A stretch of DNA of 11,235 nt from an uncultured Porphyromonadaceae bacterium (GTDB taxonomy: Bacteria > Bacteroidota > Bacteroidia > Bacteroidales > Muribaculaceae), in NCBI GenBank assembly GCA_947178685.1, contig CAMWZE010000020.1, positions 1 through 11,235 on the forward strand, read 5' to 3'. Both the position numbers and the translations under genes were made by a program. Below the pieces are notes generated by a model. That model was not told the origin of the DNA. It saw only the letters and a program-made list of their open reading frames with translations, and searched no databases. Below, one piece after another: positions 1-5,922 of this stretch. Within the stretch, counting starts at the first letter, position 1; each line of letters begins with the position of its first letter.

Positions 1-24
1 CCTATAAAATTACACTCATTTTAC

Positions 25-32
25 TATCTTTG
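25..32 (+). promoter_or_regulatory. Bacteroidetes-type -7 box for tkt
   Basis: TATCTTTG matches the Bacteroidetes -7 consensus TAnnTTTG exactly. No good TTTG -33 element is visible 19-21 bp upstream, but the window starts only 24 bases before the box. Transcription would begin near 38-42 and give a leader of about 155 nt before tkt. Confidence 0.55.
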
Positions 33-56
33 CAGTGTGAAATCTCTCAAGAGCCA

Positions 57-147
57 CGCAGAGCCACTGCTCTGCGCGATAACCCTACCGAAATTTAGAC
101 AATATTGCCGGATTTGCTCCGGTCTCCGTTAGACACTTTACGGTAAA
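57..147 (+). promoter_or_regulatory. structured 5' leader of tkt
   Basis: The untranslated leader can form a hairpin with an 8-bp stem (57-64 with 69-76, loop CACT). A second possible unit has TACCG at 86-90 pairing with CGGTA at 141-145, enclosing CCGGA at 108-112 paired with TCCGG at 118-122. A near-palindrome TTTACGGTAAA lies at 137-147. I see no thiamine pyrophosphate riboswitch core. The leader may affect expression or mRNA stability, but this is inferred only from complementarity. Confidence 0.3.
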
Positions 148-193
148 TTCTTAGAGACGATATTCTTGAAATTATCATGAAAAAGTAAGTAAA

Positions 194-2206
194 ATGGAAA
201 AAGAAATTCTTAACCGCGCGGCGGACAATATCCGAATCCTTGCCGCTTCCATGGTGGAAAAGGCAAAATCCGGCCATCCCGGCGGAGCCATGGGTGGTGC
301 AGACTTTATTAATGTGCTTTTCAGCGAATATCTCGTGTTTGATCCAAAGGATCCCCACTGGGCTACACGCGACCGCTTCTTCCTTGACCCGGGCCACATG
401 GCTCCGATGCTCTATGCCCAGCTCGCCCTGTTTGGGAAATATTCAATCGATGAGCTGAAGCAGCTCCGCCAGTGGGGCAGCCCCACTACTGGCCATCCGG
501 AGTTTGACATCGCACGTGGTGTGGAGAATACCTCCGGTCCGCTCGGCCAGGGACACACCTTCGCTGTGGGAGCCGCCATCGCGGCCAAATTCCTCGGAGC
601 ACGCACCGGCAATCCCGGTTTCGACAAAGAGACAATCTACGCATATATATCAGACGGCGGCATCCAGGAGGAGATCTCTCAGGGCGCGGGACGTATCGCC
701 GGCACACTCGGCCTGGGTAATCTGGTGATGTTCTATGACTCAAACGATATTCAGCTCTCTACAGAGACAGCAGAGGTGACCAACGAAGACACCGCTATGA
801 AATATCGCTCATGGGGCTGGAATGTAATAGAGATCGACGGTCATGATGTTGACCAGATCCGTATGGCTCTCAATGCTGCCAAGGCAGAGCGTGAGTGTCC
901 TACACTCATCATCGGCAAGACCGTAATGGGTAAAGGTGCCCGTAAGGCCGACAACACCTCATACGAGCGTAATTGCAAGACACACGGCGCTCCTCTCGGC
1001 GGCGATGCGTTCAAGAACACAATCTGCAATCTCGGCGGTAATCCTGACGATCCGTTCGTAATCTTCGACGAGGTGAAGGCTCTTTACGACGACCGTGCCA
1101 AGGCCCTTGAGGGTATCGTGGCCGAGCGTAAGGCCGAGGAGAAGGAATGGGCCGATAAGAATCCTGAGAAGGCAGAAGCATTGGCAGGATGGATGGAGAA
1201 CAAGGCTCCCAAGATCGACTGGTCGAAAGTGGAGCAGAAGCAGAACGACGCTACGCGTAACGCTTCGGGAGTTGTGCTCGCTCAGCTTGCCCAGCAGGTG
1301 CCCAATATGATCTGCTCATCAGCCGACCTTTCAGAGAGCGACAAGACAATCTCCTTCCTCAAACAGACAAAGGCATTCACCAAGGGTGATTTCTCAGGCG
1401 CGTTCCTGCAGGCAGGTGTGGCTGAGCTCACGATGGCTTGCTGCTGCATAGGTATGGCGCTTCATGGCGGTGTTATCGCAGCCTGCGCTACCTTCTTCGT
1501 ATTCTCCGACTATATGAAACCGGCAGTGCGTATGGCAGCCCTCATGGAGCTTCCCGTGAAGTTTATCTGGACTCACGACGCATTCCGTGTAGGTGAGGAT
1601 GGCCCCACTCACGAGCCCGTGGAGCAGGAGGCACAGATTCGCCTTATGGAGAAACTCAAGAATCACCACGGCCGTAACTCCGTGCTTGTGCTCCGTCCGG
1701 CCGATGCCGAGGAGACAACCGTGGCTTGGAAGCTTGCTATGGAGAACGTATACACTCCCACAGCTCTCATACTCTCACGCCAGAACATCACGAGCCTTCC
1801 CGCGGGCAACGACTATTCTCAGGCAGAGAAGGGTGGCTATATAGTGGCCGGTTCCGACGAGAATCCCGATGTTGTGCTTGTGGCTACCGGTTCTGAGGTG
1901 GCAACTCTGGTAGAGGGTGCCAAGAAGCTCCGTGAGGATGGTCTTAAGGTAAGAGTGGTGTCGGTGCCCTCCGAGGGACTCTTCCGCACCCAGCCGTCGG
2001 AATATCAGCTTGAGGTGCTCCCGAAGGATGTGAAGAAGTTCGGCCTTACCGCCGGCCTTCCCGTAAACCTGCTCGGACTTGTAGGCACCGACGGTAAGAT
2101 ATGGGGTCTCGAGTCGTTTGGCTTCTCCGCTCCCTATACCGTACTTGACGAGAAGCTCGGTTTCACAGCCGATAATGTATACAATCAGGTGAAATCGATG
2201 TTCTGA
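194..2206 (+). CDS. tkt: transketolase
   Basis: Transketolase moves two-carbon ketol units between sugar phosphates (xylulose 5-phosphate with ribose 5-phosphate or erythrose 4-phosphate) in the cytosolic non-oxidative pentose phosphate pathway, using thiamine diphosphate and a divalent metal. At 670 aa it has the full bacterial length. Order: N-terminal ThDP-binding domain with GHPGG at residues 27-31 (His28) and the diphosphate/metal segment SDGGIQEEIS around 153-162; a central pyrimidine domain with the catalytic-type Glu411 and GEDGPTHEPVEQ, where substrate-contacting residues lie; and a C-terminal domain starting near residue 545. The usual GVREH around the catalytic glutamate is GVAEL here, a variant I associate with Bacteroidetes enzymes. 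The ATG at 194 lets the protein begin just before the conserved RAADNIRILAA helix. It sits upstream of xylB/xylA, fitting pentose use, but has its own promoter and terminator. Confidence 0.97.
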   Translation: MEKEILNRAADNIRILAASMVEKAKSGHPGGAMGGADFINVLFSEYLVFDPKDPHWATRDRFFLDPGHMAPMLYAQLALFGKYSIDELKQLRQWGSPTTGHPEFDIARGVENTSGPLGQGHTFAVGAAIAAKFLGARTGNPGFDKETIYAYISDGGIQEEISQGAGRIAGTLGLGNLVMFYDSNDIQLSTETAEVTNEDTAMKYRSWGWNVIEIDGHDVDQIRMALNAAKAERECPTLIIGKTVMGKGARKADNTSYERNCKTHGAPLGGDAFKNTICNLGGNPDDPFVIFDEVKALYDDRAKALEGIVAERKAEEKEWADKNPEKAEALAGWMENKAPKIDWSKVEQKQNDATRNASGVVLAQLAQQVPNMICSSADLSESDKTISFLKQTKAFTKGDFSGAFLQAGVAELTMACCCIGMALHGGVIAACATFFVFSDYMKPAVRMAALMELPVKFIWTHDAFRVGEDGPTHEPVEQEAQIRLMEKLKNHHGRNSVLVLRPADAEETTVAWKLAMENVYTPTALILSRQNITSLPAGNDYSQAEKGGYIVAGSDENPDVVLVATGSEVATLVEGAKKLREDGLKVRVVSVPSEGLFRTQPSEYQLEVLPKDVKKFGLTAGLPVNLLGLVGTDGKIWGLESFGFSAPYTVLDEKLGFTADNVYNQVKSMF

Positions 2207-2239
2207 AACTGAACTTAAAATTCCATTTACCGTAATATA

Positions 2240-2285
2240 GCCGGCGGAAGGCGACCGCAAAGATCACTTTCCGCCGGCATTTTTA
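2240..2285 (+). terminator. intrinsic terminator after tkt
   Basis: A perfect 10-bp GC-rich stem (GCCGGCGGAA at 2240-2249 with TTCCGCCGGC at 2269-2278), extendable inward by a G-T and a G-C pair, is followed at once by five T residues (2280-2284). It lies 33 bp after the tkt stop codon. It should end most tkt transcripts and separate tkt from xylB. Confidence 0.88.
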
Positions 2286-2337
2286 CACAGCCTCATTAAC
2301 GGATGTTATTCAGAGGCGTGATTTGATACTCATTATC

Positions 2338-3834
2338 ATGTATTTATTAGGATACGACATAGGAAGCTCTTCCGTCAAGGCCGCTCTTGTTGATGCAACC
2401 TCGGGAAGATGTGTGGCTTCCGACTTCTTTCCCAAGAGCGAGGCTCCGATAAAAGCCCTGCGTCAGGGTTGGGCCGAACAGGATCCGGAGAACTGGTGGA
2501 GATATCTGAAGGAGGCCACTGCTTCCGTACTCGCACAAAGCGCTGTCGACCCCAAGGATATCAAGGCTATCGGAATAAGCTATCAGATGCATGGTCTCGT
2601 GGCTATCGACCGCGACCGTAATGTGCTTCGCGATGCTATCATTTGGTGTGATTCGCGCGGTGTGCCATACGGCGAAAGAGCTTTCAACGAACTTGGCGCA
2701 GAGGAGTGTCTGCCGCGTCTGCTTAATTCTCCCGGCAACTTCACAGCTTCAAAACTACGCTGGCTTAAGGAGGAGGAACCTGAGATTTTTGAGAAAATAT
2801 ACAAGGTGATGCTCCCCGGCGACTATATCGCCATGCGTCTTACAGATGAGATTTGCACCAATCCCGAGGGTCTTTCGGAATATATGCTCTGGGACTTCAA
2901 GGAGAATGCCCCGGCTACATTCCTGATGGCTTACTTCGGATATGAACCGGAGATTTTCCCGGAGGTGAAGCCTACATTCTCCGAGCAGGGTCGCCTCACT
3001 GCCAAGGCTGCACGGGAACTCGGACTGGCCGAGGGGACACCGGTGACATACCGTGCAGGCGACCAGCCGAACAATGCCTTGTCGCTTAATGTGTTTGACC
3101 CGGGTGAGGTGGCATCAACCGCCGGTACATCCGGTGTGGTGTATGGTATCAATGGCACCGTTGATTATGATCCCCGTTCTCGTGTGAACAACTTCGCCCA
3201 TGTGAACCATAGCGGCGAGAAGACGCGCATCGGAGTGATGACCTGTATTAACGGCACCGGTATACTCAACACTTGGATAAAGCGGAATGTGGCCCCCGAG
3301 GGGATCGGATATGCCGAGATGAACGAGCTGGCCGCTACCGTTCCTGTAGGAAGTCAGGGAGTCACGATTCTTCCCTTCGGCAACGGGGCGGAGCGAGTGC
3401 TTGAGAACCGTCAGATAGAATGTTCGATGCATGGCATCAACTTCAATATCCACAACCGTAACCATATTATCCGCGCGGCGCAGGAGGGGATTGTGTTCTC
3501 TTTCATGTATGGCATGGAGATTATGGAATCGATAGGAATGGACATCAAACGTATTCATGCCGGCAAGGCCAATATGTTCCTGAGTCCAATCTTCCGCGAC
3601 ACACTTGCTTCGGTGTCGGGAGCAACGATCGACCTTGTCGATACAGACGGAGCCGCCGGAGCCGCGAAGGGTGCCGGTATCGGTGCGGGGATATATGCCG
3701 ATAATAAGGAGGCATTCGGATCGCTCAAGGTGCTTGAGGTGATCGAGCCGGCCGCCGACCGCACTCCCTATCTTGAAGCTTATGCCCGTTGGAAAAAGAT
3801 TCTCAACGACGTTTTAACAATTCATAATTCATAA
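2338..3834 (+). CDS. xylB: xylulokinase
   Basis: This FGGY-family sugar kinase phosphorylates D-xylulose with ATP to xylulose 5-phosphate in the cytosol, the second step of xylose isomerase-type catabolism. The N-terminal phosphate loop is YDIGSSSVK (Asp7 to Lys14), followed by the YQMHGLV segment near residue 81 and IWCDSRG near 102, both typical of xylulokinases. The catalytic-base region is AGDQPNNAL with Asp242, and the ATP-binding glycines are in STAGTSG. I start at the ATG at 2338 (498 aa), because the in-frame TTG at 2323 only adds an unconserved MILII before the normal N-terminus. No -7 box is obvious between the tkt terminator and this start. The last residues (TIHNS) and the stop codon lie inside the heptad repeat array, so the native C-terminus has been overwritten. 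Being next to xylA supports xylulose over other FGGY substrates. Confidence 0.95.
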   Translation: MYLLGYDIGSSSVKAALVDATSGRCVASDFFPKSEAPIKALRQGWAEQDPENWWRYLKEATASVLAQSAVDPKDIKAIGISYQMHGLVAIDRDRNVLRDAIIWCDSRGVPYGERAFNELGAEECLPRLLNSPGNFTASKLRWLKEEEPEIFEKIYKVMLPGDYIAMRLTDEICTNPEGLSEYMLWDFKENAPATFLMAYFGYEPEIFPEVKPTFSEQGRLTAKAARELGLAEGTPVTYRAGDQPNNALSLNVFDPGEVASTAGTSGVVYGINGTVDYDPRSRVNNFAHVNHSGEKTRIGVMTCINGTGILNTWIKRNVAPEGIGYAEMNELAATVPVGSQGVTILPFGNGAERVLENRQIECSMHGINFNIHNRNHIIRAAQEGIVFSFMYGMEIMESIGMDIKRIHAGKANMFLSPIFRDTLASVSGATIDLVDTDGAAGAAKGAGIGAGIYADNKEAFGSLKVLEVIEPAADRTPYLEAYARWKKILNDVLTIHNS

Positions 3835-3935
3835 TGCATAATGCATAATTCTTAGTGCGTAATGCATAGTGCGTAATTCACAATTCACAATTCATAATGC
3901 ATAATTCATAGTGTATAACTCATAATGCATTATTC
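3817..3935. repeat. 17-unit heptanucleotide tandem repeat
   Basis: Seventeen contiguous 7-bp units (119 bp) follow in exact phase with no spacer or indel. The consensus is RYAATKC. The commonest units are ATAATGC (4 copies), ATAATTC and ACAATTC (3 each), with variants such as ATAGTGC, GTAATGC and ATTATTC. Differences are point changes, mostly transitions plus a T/G choice at position 6. The array starts 18 bp before the end of xylB, encodes its last five residues and stop codon, and ends 20 bp before xylA. It carries stop codons in every frame and is not coding. Confidence 0.93.
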
Positions 3936-3955
3936 AACTAATAACTTTTATTGAA

Positions 3956-5272
3956 ATGGCTAATAAAGAATACTTTCCTTCAATAGGAAAAATCAAATTC
4001 GAGGGTACTTCATCTTACAATCCTCTCGCTTATCGCTACTATGACGCTGAGAAACTCGTGCTCGGAAAACCGATGAAAGAGTGGCTTAAGTTTGCCATGG
4101 CATGGTGGCACACTCTCTGCGCCGAAGGTGGCGACCAGTTTGGCGGCGGCACAAAGAAATTCCCCTGGAATGAGGGTGCAAACGCTATCGAAATCGCCAA
4201 AAACAAGGTGGACGCCGGCTTCGAGATCATGGAGAAACTCGGCATAGAGTATTTCTGCTTCCATGATGTAGACCTCGTGGATGAGGGTGCAAGTGTAGAG
4301 GAGTATGAGGCTAACCTCAAAGAGGTGGTGGCTTACATCAAGCAGAAGATGCAGGGCACAAATATCAAGAATCTCTGGGGAACAGCCAATGTATTCAGCC
4401 ACGGCCGTTATATGAACGGAGCCGCCACCAATCCCGACTTCGATGTTGTGGCCCGTGCAGCGGTTCAGATTAAGAACGCAATCGACGCAACAATAGAGCT
4501 TGGCGGTCAGAACTACGTGTTCTGGGGTGGTCGTGAAGGTTATATGAGTCTTCTCAACACCGATCAGAAGCGCGAGAAGGAGCACCTTGCCACTATGCTT
4601 ACCATGGCTCGCGACTACGCCCGCAGCAAAGGCTTCACCGGCACATTCCTTATCGAGCCGAAGCCTATGGAGCCCTCCAAGCATCAGTATGATGTCGACA
4701 CCGAGACAGTGATCGGCTTCCTCAAGGCACACGGCCTGGAGAAAGACTTCAAGGTAAATATCGAGGTTAACCATGCCACTCTCGCCGGCCATACTTTCGA
4801 GCATGAGCTTGCTGTGGCTGTAGATAACGGTATGCTCGGTTCAATCGATGCAAACCGTGGCGACTATCAGAATGGTTGGGACACCGACCAGTTCCCCATT
4901 GACAACTATGAGCTGACACAGGCTATGATGCAGGTGATCCGCAACGGTGGTCTCGGCAATGGTGGTACAAACTTCGACGCCAAGACCCGTCGTAACTCCA
5001 CCGATCTTGAGGATATCTTCATCGCGCATATCGCCGGCATGGACGCCATGGCCCGCGCGCTCGAATGTGCCGCCAATGTTCTTGAGAAATCACCCTACAA
5101 GAAGATGCTCGCCGACCGCTACGCATCATTCGACGCAGGTGAGGGCAAGGAGTTTGAGGAGGGTAAGCTCACACTCGAACAGCTCGCCGAGATCGGCAAG
5201 AGAGTCAACGAGCCCAAGCAGATCTCCGGCAAGCAGGAGCTCTATGAGGCTATCGTGAACATGTACGCATAA
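3956..5272 (+). CDS. xylA: xylose isomerase (group II)
   Basis: Xylose isomerase interconverts D-xylose and D-xylulose with two divalent metals, the first cytosolic step of the pathway. At 438 aa it has the length of class II enzymes, which carry an N-terminal extension relative to Streptomyces enzymes. Catalytic His103 and Asp106 lie in the FHDVD segment. Metal and substrate residues are in order: Glu234 and Lys236 (IEPKP), Glu270 and His273 (IEVNHA), Asp298 (SIDAN), Asp309 and Asp311 (WDTDQFP) and Asp341 (GTNFDAK). VFWGGREGY carries a conserved substrate-pocket tryptophan. All key residues are intact, so the enzyme should be active. The ATG at 3956 gives the usual Bacteroidales N-terminus (MANKEYFP). 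It follows xylB across the heptad array and may be co-transcribed with it; I see no separate -7 box. Strong hairpins follow. Confidence 0.98.
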   Translation: MANKEYFPSIGKIKFEGTSSYNPLAYRYYDAEKLVLGKPMKEWLKFAMAWWHTLCAEGGDQFGGGTKKFPWNEGANAIEIAKNKVDAGFEIMEKLGIEYFCFHDVDLVDEGASVEEYEANLKEVVAYIKQKMQGTNIKNLWGTANVFSHGRYMNGAATNPDFDVVARAAVQIKNAIDATIELGGQNYVFWGGREGYMSLLNTDQKREKEHLATMLTMARDYARSKGFTGTFLIEPKPMEPSKHQYDVDTETVIGFLKAHGLEKDFKVNIEVNHATLAGHTFEHELAVAVDNGMLGSIDANRGDYQNGWDTDQFPIDNYELTQAMMQVIRNGGLGNGGTNFDAKTRRNSTDLEDIFIAHIAGMDAMARALECAANVLEKSPYKKMLADRYASFDAGEGKEFEEGKLTLEQLAEIGKRVNEPKQISGKQELYEAIVNMYA

Positions 5273-5289
5273 ATAAGAAGTATAGATAG

Positions 5290-5322
5290 CAGTGTGTCTG
5301 ATTATTATAATCAGACACACTG
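5290..5322 (+). terminator. 15-bp perfect hairpin after xylA
   Basis: The sequence from 5290 to 5304 pairs perfectly with 5308 to 5322 around a TTA loop, starting 17 bp after the xylA stop. There is no real T-tract behind it (GTATTATTA), so it may work with the next hairpin as a transcript end or mRNA-stabilising structure instead of a classic intrinsic terminator. Confidence 0.6.
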
Positions 5323-5323
5323 T

Positions 5324-5377
5324 ATTATTACGGAGTGGTGCATAAAAATTTATTTTTATGCACCACTCCGTAATAAT
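5324..5377. repeat. 26-bp perfect inverted repeat (long hairpin)
   Basis: Bases 5324-5349 are the exact reverse complement of 5352-5377, with only TT between them. The arm runs ATTATTACGGAGTGGTGC and continues CATAAAAAT. One base (5323) separates it from the preceding hairpin. A perfect 26-bp stem is longer than transcription termination needs and resembles a small palindromic repeat element. No target-site duplication is visible at its ends. Confidence 0.9.
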
Positions 5378-5393
5378 TTATGGATACGTTTGA

Positions 5394-5521
5394 TGACCGG
5401 TCAGGCTCCCGCTTGAAAGGGAGCGTACGGACCGCGTTTTGTTTTGGGAAGCAACGTCCGACGGACCATATATCGGTCCCTCGGACGTTGCCGGTTCAAT
5501 TGTAAGTCAAGTGGCTGGCAA
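5394..5521. other. GC-rich structured intergenic segment
   Basis: This segment is visibly more GC-rich than its flanks. It contains a 10-bp palindrome TGACCGGTCA (5394-5403). A nested stem-loop has CGGTC at 5398-5402 pairing with GACCG at 5430-5434, and inside it GCTCCC at 5405-5410 pairs with GGGAGC at 5419-5424; a T-rich tail (5437-5445) follows. A second stem-loop has an 11-bp stem, 5451-5461 with 5481-5491, then one C-C mismatch and five more pairs (5463-5467 with 5475-5479) around a 7-nt loop. TTGCCGG at 5488-5494 could alternatively pair with CTGGCAA at 5514-5520. No ORF explains it. It may be a structured RNA, a multi-stem terminator or a palindromic repeat. Confidence 0.5.
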
Positions 5522-5818
5522 GGACTTTACAGATTGAGATAGTAAATATTGAGATTGCAAAAAACAGCCTTGTCTTTACTTACAACGGAGAAGAGTGGAA
5601 TGTGATGAGGAGCATTTTGTATGTATATGCAATGATGAGGAGTCGATTGCAAAGTTATATATTCTTTTCTGTATATAAAACCATGAAAATTGCGTTTTGA
5701 GCCTATAAGGCCGTTAAATGTGGACAAAAGGCCTAAATTGATAGCTGAGAAGCAAATTTTTGTATGAAGTTTAGTAAGTATACCTCAGATGGGTAATAAA
5801 AGTGTGCAAAATAATGAT
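5522..5818. other. AT-rich region without a gene
   Basis: I see no convincing coding sequence on either strand. Contents worth noting are a 10-bp direct repeat TGATGAGGAG at 5603-5612 and 5633-5642 (30 bp apart), a weak AGGCC/GGCCT pair at 5708-5712 and 5730-5734, and a candidate minus-strand promoter at 5650-5657. The right end is the upstream region of the histidine kinase gene. Confidence 0.5.
5650..5657 (-). promoter_or_regulatory. candidate minus-strand -7 box
   Basis: On the minus strand this reads TAACTTTG, an exact TAnnTTTG match, with a TTTT run (-33-like) 19 bp further upstream. Transcription would run leftwards from about 5643 into the structured segment and the xylA 3' hairpins. 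No coding sequence lies in that path, so it would make a non-coding or antisense RNA. The motif is short and may be chance. Confidence 0.25.
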
Positions 5819-5838
5819 TATCTTTGCATTGGTATACT
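5777..5838 (+). promoter_or_regulatory. promoter of the two-component operon, flanked by GTATAC sites
   Basis: TATCTTTG at 5819-5826 is an exact Bacteroidetes -7 box, the same octamer as the one before tkt. No clear TTTG -33 element is seen. It is flanked by an inverted pair, AGTATACC at 5777-5784 and GGTATACT at 5831-5838, whose centres are 54 bp apart. The right copy covers the expected transcription start, as expected for an operator, though the binding protein is unknown. The leader to the kinase start would be about 90 nt. Confidence 0.5.
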
Positions 5839-5922
5839 CACTTCCACTTCTCAAAGAAGTAGGTAAAAAAAAACAGGAAGCTCCAAAAATAGTAACAACT
5901 TCTGTAAGCAAAACCAGACTGA

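Noticed and set aside
57..147. Thiamine pyrophosphate riboswitch before tkt
   Set aside because: The conserved CUGAGA and ACCUGAUC-type segments are absent.
1775..2260. 161-aa minus-strand open frame over the tkt 3' end
   Set aside because: It would have to start inside the tkt terminator and is antisense to the conserved C-terminal transketolase domain.
3817..3935. CRISPR array
   Set aside because: Units are 7 bp with no spacers, and no cas genes are present; it is a simple tandem repeat.
4010..4804. 264-aa minus-strand open frame inside xylA
   Set aside because: It is fully antisense to a gene with all catalytic residues intact, has no recognisable domain and arises from the codon bias of the real frame.
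5451..5491. Integron attC site
   Set aside because: The hairpin with a mismatch looks similar, but the required GTTRRRY and RYYYAAC core sites do not fit and there is no integrase or cassette array.
5527..5727. 66-aa minus-strand frame in the intergenic region
   Set aside because: It is rich in rare-looking codons and His/Tyr, with no domain. The candidate minus-strand promoter at 5650-5657 lies inside it, so that promoter could not express it whole.
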